Shown in pieces: positions 22,885 to 32,239 of a stretch of 64,000 nt of DNA. Where the stretch lies: assembly GCA_024760905.1 (NCBI GenBank), contig CM045745.1, forward strand, positions 10,725,282 to 10,789,281. The letters are read 5' to 3'. A model generated the notes under the pieces. The model was not told the DNA's origin. It was given only the letters and a program-made list of their open reading frames with translations, and ran no database searches. Source of the stretch: Plotosus lineatus (lineage: Eukaryota > Chordata > Actinopteri > Siluriformes > Plotosidae). Made by a program: the position numbers and the translations under genes. Each line of letters opens with the position of its first letter. Position 1 is the stretch's first letter.

Positions 22885-23120
22885 GGGTGGCGTGAGGGTG
22901 TAGTGATTAGCACGTTCTTGGGTCACGTCTCCGAAGTTAGCATGTTCTCCCCATGGTCATGTGAATTTCCTCCCACAGAATTGGTCGTGCAGTGGTCTGG
23001 CGAACTGTTCAGGATATACCCTGACCTTGGGCCAGTGACAGCTGAGATAGGCTCCAGCTTCCCCTCCCGTGACTCTTCTTGGATTAAACGGTTTGAGAAA
23101 CGAGAGAGTGAGTAAATGAG
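22885..23120 (+). mobile_element. SINE-A, internally deleted
   Basis: Head GGTGGCGTGAGGGTGTAGTGATTAGCACG is degenerate; the body is shortened and the tail is L2-like. Confidence 0.7.
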
Positions 23121-23239
23121 TGAAAAGGCATCTTCACAGATATCTATATTTAAACTTATCCTAATATCTACTGCGTGTATAAAGTCGTGAAGAATGATTC
23201 TAGATTTTGAACCATTGTTGAATGGATTATATACACTTA

Positions 23240-24185
23240 TGGCACACATAGAAACACCTATACCAGGTGTAGATCCATACCATTGTCCAACCAGCCAATC
23301 ATGCAGCAGTATTGCAATGCATATAGTCATGCAGACACAGCCCAGTCACTTCATTGAATGTTCACATCAGTCATCCAAATGGAGAATCAAATCAACGGCA
23401 TGATTGTTGGTGCCAAATGATTTATCAGACTATTTCTGTAGGTCTAAGTCTCCTGGGATTTTCACTCAGAACAGTTTTTAGAGTTTTCTCAAGGATGGTG
23501 CAATAAAGAAGAAATATCCTGTAAGCAGCAGTTCTGTTGAAAGGAACACCCTGTTGAGGCAGAACAATTATGGTGAGTAAAAAATATATCACAGGATGCA
23601 ATGTACAGCCTTTAGGCGGATGAGCTATGGCTGGAGAAGATCATGCCAGAAGACTGAAGAAATGTAGCCTGGTGAGCATGATGACGCTCAGTGTCTGGTG
23701 AGGCACTCAGATGGTAGGTTCAAAATTCAATCTCAATAGAATGATTCAGGTAAATGAACAGGTGGTCTAATAGTGCTGGCATTGTTAGCTCGGCATACTC
23801 TGGGCAGGTAAATGTCAACCAATCGTTGCTTGAATACTAGAACCTATTTGAATATTGGTGGTGACCATGTGCATGGTGTCATTTTCTAATGATTACTACT
23901 AGCATGTAAATGTACCATCTTGCAAAGCAAAGGTAATAAAAAAATAATCATCTGCAACCAGTTGCAAATGTATAAAGATGAGTTCTTCGGTGGTCTCACC
24001 AGAGCTAAATCCAGGAAACCACCTTTGGGATTTTGGAGAATGGGCAGTTTTCAGGATGTAAGTGTACCTGAAACGATCAGCTGGATGCTTCCAACATGTT
24101 ATAGCATCCATGACAAATGGATCAATAACAGAGGCTGTACTGAGAGAAAAGCAAAACCCTACCAAGTACTAGAATGAAATTTCTA
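23240..24185 (+). pseudogene. Second Tc1-like transposon family, decayed
   Basis: Nucleotide words of a common fish Tc1 transposase remain in order: GGCATGATTGTTGGTGCCAA (helix-turn-helix region, about 23398), CTCCTGGGATTTTCACTCA, GGCGGATGAGCTATGG, TAGCCTGGTGAGCATGATGA (first catalytic region), GACCATGTGCATGGTGTCA, AGCATGTAAATGTACCATCT and the C-terminal end near ACCAAGTACTAG. Deletions and frameshifts are numerous. It is a different family from the Tc1 at 19803. Confidence 0.8.
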
Positions 24186-24324
24186 ATGTACTGCTTGATA
24201 TGTACACATGGCGGCTGCTATGGATGAGTCTTCACTGGTTATTACTGTTTTTGTGAATTTCTTTGAAGATTTTTGTACAAAACTTAGCTAGAAACAGAAC
24301 AAAATGGTTATAGCGCTCCTTTTC

Positions 24325-24652
24325 TCATCTCATCTTCTTCTGCTTATCCGGGGTCAGGTCACTGACACTTCCTCCCACTATCCCAGCCACTTCCTCCAGC
24401 TCTTCCAGGGGGACACCGAGGCGTTCCCAGACAAGTCCCTCCAGCGTGTTCTAGGTTGACCCTGGGTTCTCTTCCCGGTTGGACATGCCTGAAACACCAC
24501 ACCAAGGGAGGCGTTTGGGAGAGATCCTGACCAGATCCCCGAGCCACCTCAACTGGCCCCTCTCAATGCGGAGGAGCAGCGGATCTACTCCGAGCTTTCC
24601 TCGGATGGTAGAGCTTCTCACCTTATCTCTAAGGATGAGCCCTGCTCCTTTT
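24325..24652 (-). mobile_element. Rex3 LINE 3' fragment
   Basis: Minus-strand Rex3 C-terminus and 3' end: complement of GAGCTGGAGGAAGTGG near 24390, and an aligned LRRIERGQLRWLG-type region near 24560. It is severely 5'-truncated and frameshifted. Confidence 0.88.
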
Positions 24653-24715
24653 CTAAGATTATTTAATAATGTATATCACTCACGACTTTATTTTTATTTG
24701 TTGGGTTTGCATATA

Positions 24716-25056
24716 TTGGGCAGTGGTGGCCCGGTGGTAAAGGTGCTGGATCACTGATCCTAAGGTTGGTTGTTCAAGCCCCACTCTCAATCGGTTATCA
24801 CTGTCACCCCAGTCTAGGTAACTGGGCTATCAAAGGACGGCCATGTCTCTCACTGTTTATGGTGAGAGGCATATAAAAGAACCATTGCTGGCTTTTGTCA
24901 AGACGAGCTGCATGGCCATCAGCGTGTTTCTGCCCTGCGATAGTCTGGCAAGCGGTCTAGGGTGTACGCTGCTCTTGACCAGAGTCAGCTGAGATAGGCA
25001 CCAGCCTCCTCGTTACCCTAATTGGGATTAAACGATTCAGAAAGTGAATGAATAAA
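24716..25056 (+). mobile_element. SINE-B with L2-like tail
   Basis: Full-length: GGGCAGTGGTGGCCCGGTGG head, GGTTGTTCAAGCCCC B-box region, AAAGAACCATTGCTGG body, GATTCAGAAAGTGAATGAAT tail. Confidence 0.88.
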
Positions 25057-25089
25057 TGGGTTTGCACATTTATCACAAATAAGAGACGT

Positions 25090-25555
25090 GAACAAACATT
25101 CATTCTTTAATTTATTCCTCTTAAATTTGAAAAGGTTAGCGGTTGAATAATAAGGACTACAGCAGGGAAATAATAAATGACACTGCAGGGGCGGAACTTT
25201 CTCTTACAATGCCTGACAGTTATGGAATAGTCTTCTAGTTTATATTCAGGACTCAGACACAGTGTAAACTTAAAACGTACTTGTTTAGTCAGGCATTCTG
25301 CTAATAGCCTTCTATTAGGTAAAGAAGTGGCTCTGGGGGTTCTCAAACAGAGAGAGTTCTGGTAAACTGTAATGCTGAGACGCTGTCAATCCCTCACTCT
25401 CACATACTCACTCAGGCCCAGTGACAGTGGCGTGGCTGATTGCCTAATGTCACAGGGGCACGCATGTCTGCCTTCCTTATGGTTCTCCCTATTCAGTTAT
25501 GCTCCCATAGGCAGTCATATCGGAGTCCCTGCATGCACTCATCACTAATAATCTG

Positions 25556-25586
<31 letters not shown>

Positions 25587-26275
25587 GCTCTCTCGCTCCG
25601 TGTTTTTGCTGATGGACACATGCTGCTCTCGGCATGTTCCTGATTCTCCTGATCCTTCTGCTTTCTGAGTCCTGTGGTCTTCCCTGGTGTGCTGATGCTG
25701 GCTAGAGTTCTCATCTTGGAAGACCCTCCCTTCTGCTCATGAAGATCCATATGGACCTAGATGTGCACTCAAAGACTATGAAGATGAATTTTCACTGCTG
25801 GTGATATAAACTCTTTTCCTCAATGATTTAGGATTTACACTTGTGGTATATCCCTGAAATGGCCTTGCAAGCTGTGCAGGGTGTACTTTGTCCTCACCCA
25901 GAGTCGGCTGAGATGGGTGCCTGCCTCACAATGAATAGAATTAAGCGGTTCAGAAAATGAATGAATGAGTTGTAGTATAACCATTCAGACTTCAGGATGA
26001 ACTATATAGAAGTTTCTGTTATATGGTTTGTAATTCTATTTGTTTTCACTCAAATAAGGAAAGGTTTTCCCTTTGAGTCAGAGGTCTTCTCAAGGTTTTT
26101 TCCTCATGGGGAATTTTTCATTGCCACTGTCCCCACAGGCCTGCTCATTAGCGATATGTAGGGTTTGTAGAAGAAATGTTTACATGTTTAAATTGTAATG
26201 CTTTCGAACAATGTCAGTTGTTAAAAGTGCTATACACATAAAACCGAAATGAATTGAATTGAGTACTTGATAGAA
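25090..26275 (+). mobile_element. L2-type LINE 3' end with an inserted SINE tail
   Basis: The plus strand encodes a decayed C-terminus (LKTYLFSQAFC near 25275-25310, after a WNSLP-like region). A 3' UTR follows, with GGTCTTCTCAAGG...TTTTTCATTGCCACTG and the end AAAACCGAAATGAATTGAATTGAG (26245-26270), typical of fish L2-like elements. A (CT)n tract lies at 25556-25600. An L2-like SINE tail fragment sits at 25856-25968. Confidence 0.75.
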
Positions 26276-26371
26276 GTAAGTCACTGCAATATATCTATTA
26301 TTAGTCATGTTACTGTGGCCCTGTATTTTCAAATATACTGTAATTTTTATTATGAAAGATCATTCTAAGAG

Positions 26372-26870
26372 ATACACCGATTAGCCACGACAGTAACATC
26401 ACCTGACTGGACTCCAGCTAGGCAGCACCACACATAGCAAGCTGTAGGTGTGTCCTGACATATTTCTATTAAAGCCAGCATTAACAGATTGAACAGGTGG
26501 TGTTGTAGTATGTCTTCTGTGATATCAGACCAGATCTTTACTCCCCATGTGCATCAGTGAGCCTTGGGAATCCATGACACTGTTCCAGTTCACTGGTTTC
26601 TTTAGAACACCTTAGGTAGGTACTTACCATTGCATGCCAGGAACACAGCACAAGAGCAGCTTGTTGGAAATGGACAGACCCAGTTAGCCATCACACTGCG
26701 GCATTGTCAAAGTCACTCTAGCTCATTTGTCCTGATCCCAACACAATAACTTGAAGAACTCACCATTCACTTTCTACCTAACACATCCCACTCCTCAGCA
26801 GGTGCCAATGTAACAAGACGATCAATGCTATTCATTACACAAGTAAGTTGTAGTAGAATTTTACCGATAT
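26372..26870. mobile_element. Decayed DNA transposon with TACACCGATTAGCCACGAC end
   Basis: The left terminus matches a widespread fish transposon end of probable Tc1/mariner type. The interior words AGCCATCACACTGCGGCATTG and CACTCCTCAGCAGGTGCC agree with that family. No right terminus found. Confidence 0.5.
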
Positions 26871-26921
26871 GGCATATAACGTTTCATATTGTTGTTGAAC
26901 ATACATTCAGTTTGCGAATTA

Positions 26922-27768
26922 CAGACGCTCCCCAACTTATGTTTTAGTTCGGTTCCGGATGGCCGACCGAAGGGGAAAAAAAACGTAAGTTGTTACAGTG
27001 ATGTATATATTCGTATACGTATATACGATATATTCCAGTGACGTATGACGCTCATACTGTACTATACATCCATAAATACCATTAGCATATCTCATAAAAA
27101 CCCTAAATCAATTAGTATAAACATAACATTGTAAAATAACATCAAATATATCAAATAATATTAAATTCAAATAAATTAAATTAAAGCAAAATAATTTCAA
27201 ATAGATAAATTTTAATCAAATTCACTCATCAAATATCAAATACAGTATCAAATATAACCTTTAACATTCTCTATGATGCGATCGTTCTGCTTGTAAATGG
27301 TTCCGATGGTCGACGGAGCCATTTGGAAAAAATGTGCAACATTCACATGTTTTTCACCAGCATCCATTTTCTTGATAATATCCATCTTCGTTTCTAACGA
27401 GATGGCTTGCCGCTTTTTCTGATTACCACTATCACTAGTAGGCTTACACTTCTAACCAACCATATTTGCTAACGGTTACAAAAGTCCGCAAAACAGTGTA
27501 AACACAAAGATCACAGAGACGACGTCTTAACAGAAGAGTAACACGCAGTGAACTGGGAAGAAGGAGAGGCACGTTCAGTCTGTCGTTTGTAAACAATGGA
27601 TGCAGCGTCATTACGCCATTGTGTCATTACGTCAGCGTACTACATAGGTACGTCTCGTACTACAGAGAGCACGCTAAACTCAAAATTTGACTTTTTTTTT
27701 TTTTAAATAAAAAAAATGTAAAATCGAAAAATACATAAAACGAATGAACGTAAGTCGGGGAGCATCTG
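26922..27768. mobile_element. Tigger-related element with CAGACGCTCCCC ends
   Basis: Inverted ends CAGACGCTCCCCAACTTA (left) and GTAAGTCGGGGAGCATCTG (right), flanked by TA. It is 847 bp and carries the N-terminus of a Tigger-like transposase on the minus strand. A second copy of its right end appears at 28262 through a local duplication. Confidence 0.88.
27253..27465 (-). pseudogene. Tigger-like transposase N-terminal HTH remnant
   Basis: Minus-strand translation from the ATG at 27465 has a stop at codon 4. It then reads KCKPTSDSGNQKKRQAISLE, TKMDIIKKMDAGEKHVNVAH and FFQMAPSTIGTIYKQNDRII, ending at a stop. This is the CENP-B/pogo-type helix-turn-helix start of a Tigger transposase: a basic QKKRQAISLETKxxII, then a helix with APSTIxTIxK. 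Everything after the first ~65 residues is deleted. Confidence 0.85.
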
Positions 27769-27930
27769 TAGGTTGTTTCTGTAATAAAGAAATAAATGAA
27801 GGAAACCGGGGCAGTGGTGGCCCCCGGTGGAGGGGTACTGAATTACTGATCTTAAGCTCAGTGCTGTCACTGTTGCCCCACACCACCACTACTCAGTGCA
27901 GCTAACGGGGTTATCAAAGTCCGGCCATGT
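27675..27930 (+). repeat. Direct duplication, first block
   Basis: 256 bp spanning the right end of the Tigger relative, a unique spacer and the head of SINE-B. It is repeated nearly identically at 28262-28517, with an offset of 587 bp. Confidence 0.92.
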
Positions 27931-28140
27931 CTCTCACTGTCTATGGTGTGAGGTTCATGTAAAAGAATCATTGCTGACTTTCGTCAAGAGTAGGCTGCAA
28001 CGCCATCAGCGTATTCCTGCCTTGTGATGGTCTGGCAAGCCGTCCAGGGTGTACTGTGCCCTTGCCCAGAGTCGGCTGAGATGGGCACCAGCCTCTCCGT
28101 GACCCTTATTAGGATTAAGAAGTTCAGAAAATGAATGACT
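27808..28140 (+). mobile_element. SINE-B with L2-like tail
   Basis: Head GGGCAGTGGTGGCCCCCGGTGG has a C insertion, then the body and an L2-like tail. A SINE-A head follows directly. Confidence 0.85.
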
Positions 28141-28146
28141 GAATGA

Positions 28147-28262
28147 ATCTAGTGAGCGGTACAGTGGGTAGTGGTTAACATGTCAGCCTCACAGCAAGAA
28201 GGTCCGAGTCAAGGGCTCAGGTGCTTCTGTATGGAGTTTGTCTATTCTCTCCGTGCTCGTGT
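28147..28262 (+). mobile_element. SINE-A head fragment
   Basis: GCGGTACAGTGGGTAGTGGTTAACATG head up to CTCCGTGCTCGTGTA, where the second duplication block begins. It is part of a segment duplicated in inverted orientation at 29810-30177. Confidence 0.85.
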
Positions 28263-28517
28263 AAACTCAAAATTTGACTTTTTTTTGTTTTAAATAAAAA
28301 AAATGTAAAATCGAAAAATACATTAAACGAATGAACATAAGTCGGGGAGCATCTGTAGGTTGTTTCTGTAATAAAGAAATAAATGAAGGAAACCGGGGCA
28401 GTGGTGGCCCCCGGTGGAGGGGTACTGAATTACTGATCTTGAGCTCAGTGATGTCACTGTTGCCCCACACCACCACTACTCAGTGCAGCTAACGGGGTTA
28501 TCAAAGGCCGGCCATGT
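28262..28517 (+). repeat. Direct duplication, second block
   Basis: Near-identical copy of 27675-27930, differing by a few substitutions such as ATAAGT for GTAAGT. It stops inside SINE-B at GGCCGGCCATGT. Confidence 0.92.
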
Positions 28518-28542
28518 AAAAACCCACAATTATGTTAAAAGC

Positions 28543-28893
28543 TGGCAGTGGTGGCCTGGTGGTAAAAGATGTTGGATTGTTGATCCTAAGGTTGGGAGTT
28601 CAAGCCCCACTCTCAAAAGGTTGTCACTAACCCCCACCCCACCCCCCACCCCAGTGCAGCTAACTGGGTTATGAAAGGCCGGCCATGTATCTCACTGTCT
28701 GTGGTGAGAGGTATATAAAGGAACCATTGATGACTTTCATCAAGAGTAGGCAGCATAGCCATCAGTGTGTTTTTGCCCTGCGGTGGCCTGGCGAGCATGT
28801 CCAGGGTTTACTCTGCCCTCACCCAAAGTTGTCTAAGATGGGCACCAGCCTCCCGACAACCCTAATAAGGATTCATTGGTTCAGAAAATGAAT
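28543..28893 (+). mobile_element. SINE-B with borrowed 5' flank
   Basis: Full SINE-B preceded by 26 bp (28518-28543) that match the insertion site of another SINE-B at 48743-48769. It has no target duplication of its own. A (CCCCAC)n expansion lies near 28630-28655. Confidence 0.85.
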
Positions 28894-29738
28894 GAAGGAG
28901 TAAAGGAAACTCATAAACTGCAAACACTGAAGTTTTTACATTCGGCAAAATATTAACATTTAAGCCCATACAGAAATTTTCCCCGGCAACTGTCATGCAT
29001 GAATAGAATAAAATGATGTGCTCAGCTAGGAGGGTAAAGCTCTAATCATTCCAGGAAAAGAAGCAGGAAGGAGAGAGAGAAACGTGTACAGCTTCAAATG
29101 GACTGTAATTAGTGAACCAAGCACAAATCCTCATATCTATACTTCTACATCTCTCACATCTCAGAGAGACACACCTGCTCAGACTCCATCCATTCTGCTC
29201 ATTAGACAAATCTTTGGAGAGAGGACCACCCACCAGTCTAATTGCGAATGTTCCTCAGTTTTTCATGTCATCACTTTTTCTCATTTCCTCAGGTGAAATT
29301 GGTGAGAAATAAAAACTGAGAATGTTTTGTATTAATTGAACACTACCAGACAGCAAATTAGGCAAGAATGATTTCATTGTGAACTTGTCTGGCAAGCTCG
29401 TTTGAGAAGGTCTGGATTTCAGCAAAGTCGTTTAGTATGGCCAGAGAGAAGCAGTCTAATCTCTTGGTATTTGCAGTCTTACTACACATCAATCAGTGCG
29501 TTCCAGTGTAGTGAAAGTTACACTGTGCTATCTCTTTTATTGCACTGAAGACCTGACAGTGAGTGAAATGGCTCCAGACAGTTCAATTGCAGATCCAGGC
29601 AATGCCCATGGCTGCAAACGAAACAACTCAGGAAGTTCAGCTTCTTCACATGTGTTTGATTCTTCAAAGAAATACACTACAAACAAAAGAGCTCAAGAAA
29701 AATTCAAGGAATTGAATTCGTTATCAAATGTTCTGGGA
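28894..29738. other. Unassigned sequence
   Basis: No gene or repeat recognised. An open frame at 29496-29756 runs into a SINE and has no family match. Confidence 0.5.
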
Positions 29739-29806
29739 AACACGGTGGTGTTGTAGTTAGCAACCCCCCCCACCCCCCCACAGCAAGAAAGCCTAGGTGC
29801 AAACCT
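29739..29806 (+). mobile_element. SINE-A head fragment
   Basis: ACACGGTGGTGTTGTAGTTAGCA then poly-C and CAGCAAGAAAGCCTAGGTGC. It is cut by the inverted block. Confidence 0.7.
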
Positions 29807-29809
29807 ACA

Positions 29810-30177
29810 CGAGCACGGAGAGAACACACAAACTCCATACAGAAGCACCTGAGCCCTTGACTCGGACCTTCTTGCTGTGAGGCTGACATGTTAACCACTA
29901 CCCACTGTACCGCTCACTAGATTCATTCAGTCATTCATTTTCTGAACTTCTTAATCCTAATAAGAGTCACGGAGAGGCTGGTGCCCATCTCAGCCGACTC
30001 TGGGCAAGGGCAGAGTACACCCTGGACAGCTTGCCAGACCATCACAGGGCAGGAATACTCTGATGGCGTTGCAGACTACTCTTGACAAAAGTCAGCAATG
30101 GTTCTTTTACATGAACCTCACACCATAGACAGTGAGTGACATGGCCGACCTTTGATAACCCAGTTAGCTGCAGTGGG
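29810..30177 (-). repeat. Inverted duplication of 27895-28263
   Basis: The reverse complement carries the same SINE-B tail/SINE-A head junction and private variants seen in the forward block (CTCTCCGTGAC, AAGAAGTTCAG, CTAGTGAGCGGTACAGTGGG). A run of G at 30175-30192 follows. Confidence 0.9.
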
Positions 30178-30282
30178 GGGGGGGGGGGGGGGCAGTGACA
30201 ACCTGTTGAGAGTTGGATTCGAACCCCCAACCTTAGAATCAGTGATCCAGCACCTTTACCACCAGATCACCACTGCCGGAGT
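29928..30282 (-). mobile_element. SINE-B with L2-like tail
   Basis: Minus-strand copy lying mostly inside the inverted duplication. The head ends at ccaccactgccgg. A 16-18 bp G run interrupts the body. Confidence 0.85.
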
Positions 30283-30286
30283 AGGC

Positions 30287-30720
30287 TAACAGTCTTCTCC
30301 AAATCGTCCCTAAGCGTGAGTGTGGCCCTGAGATGGCCTGAAGAGCTGTCCAGAGTGTACCCTGTCCTTCTCCAGAGTCAGCTGAGATGGGCACCAGCCT
30401 CCCCGCAACCCTAATTAGTATGTCAATGTTTAGAGAATGAATGGATGAATGATCAGAATATTGGTTATGATGGCATGGAGCTGTAGTGATTGCCAAGTCC
30501 ACCTCAGAGCAAGAAGGTCTAAGGTTCAGGCCTTGTGCCAGGCAAGGACAATTTTGTGTGGAGTTCACATGCTGTACTGACGCTTGGGTTTACTCTGGGT
30601 GTTCCAGTTTCCTCCCATCGTCCAAAGACATGAACACTGGGTGAAGTGGTTATTCTCAGTTGTCCCTGGGTGTGAATATGACTGTAAAGGTTTGTATATG
30701 TCGGTCTCACTATTTAAATA
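30287..30720 (+). mobile_element. SINE-A tail and a decayed SINE-A
   Basis: 30297-30450 is an L2-like tail ending GAATGGATGAATG. 30470-30720 is a diverged SINE-A (GGCATGGAGCTGTAGTGATTG head, GTCCAAAGACATGAACACTG body). Confidence 0.75.
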
Positions 30721-31537
30721 TGCGCCTATTAGCCAAGTGGAACTAATTAGCTGTGAGCTCTCTTGTAGACTTCCACTGTTTGCTACGCTGATAAAAGCAT
30801 TCTGAGAACATACTGAACACACAGTAGCTGAAACAACTTTTCATTACCGTGTACAGATTTTGAGATGTTAAAATTGTTTTTATTTCTTTTAAAAAAGCAC
30901 TGTTATTTTCATCCGTTACCCAACATTAGACGACAGGCATTTATAAGTGTCCTACTGGTCAAAGGGCAAATGGTGGAGGAGCGAGAAAGTCAGGGCACGC
31001 TAGAGGAAGAAATGAGATTGCAGAAGGAACAAGACTGAACTGACAGTGATGACTTAAAAATGAGTCAGAGGGCAACTGGAGGGCAAGCTGAGTATTTCAA
31101 GCTGTCACTCAATGGCCTGCCACTGATGAATGTCACATGCTTAAGCTCACGTATATACTTTTCTCCAATCAGTTCTCGGTGTTAATACATAACCTGTTCT
31201 GAGAATCTTAATAAATGTTTTTGTCACATGGATGTGCCAATGAATATAATTACAACAAAAATGTCAAGCAAGGCCTGATGTAATGGGGGAGGTGAGAATT
31301 ACTAATGATGATTATAACATCAATAGGGTATGTTTATTATTAAATGTACAAGTAGCTTATAGCCACCTCTTCTTTAAGTGTTCCATCAGTGTGCAATCCA
31401 TATAAATGTGCAACAATACCTTGTATGTAAAATAGAAAAAATGTACAAATCATGTAAAATATCAAAATTCTTATTTCATAATGTATTCTAATTTTAAAGG
31501 GAAATTGAACTCAAACTTATTAAAAGCTTGCATACTT
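30721..31537. other. Unassigned sequence
   Basis: AT-rich; nothing recognised. Confidence 0.5.
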
Positions 31538-31730
31538 TGGAGCAACCAATTAGCACAATGTGCATGTTTATTGAACTGTAGGAGAAAACTGGCATACTCA
31601 GAGGAAACCTCACAAGCATGGGACGAAACCTGCAAACGCCTCACAAAAATGCCCTTGTTGACCACAGGATTTGAACCCAGGGGCATCCTGCTGTGAATCA
31701 GTAGTACTAACCACTACACCACCATATTTC
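31538..31730 (-). mobile_element. SINE-A, minus strand
   Basis: Complement of body and head; ends ctaaccactacaccaccata. Confidence 0.8.
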
Positions 31731-32239
31731 AAAGAAGCAGTTCAATGTAATTGATCATCAGAGAAGAATACAGGGATCCATTCGTGATTCAATTCATACG
31801 GCTTCAGTGCATCGTGGGGGTTTTTTTTTTAAATATTCATCGAATTAAAAAATAAGTAAATTAAGGAAGAATAAGGGGAAAAATTAAGAAAAATGTCGCA
31901 AAAACAAGGCCAATTGTGCAAAAAAAAAAACAACCAAAAAAACCCCCCTAAACAAACACAAAATAAAAAAACAACCCAAAACCTCCCATCAAAACTACTA
32001 ACATTTTTATGTGGGGTGTGCATCTGCATGCTTGCACGAGCATCTGCATGCGCGCATGCGAATCTGCGTGCGTGCATATTTTATTTACATCGTATGCATT
32101 ATTTTTGAATGTTTAATTGTTATTATAAGCATCTATAGTGTTGAATATGTATTTATTGATATTATATACAGTGGTACCTCACTTTACGAAATTCATTCAT
32201 TCCAGCGCCTTTTTCGTAACTTGCATTTTTCGTAAGTTG

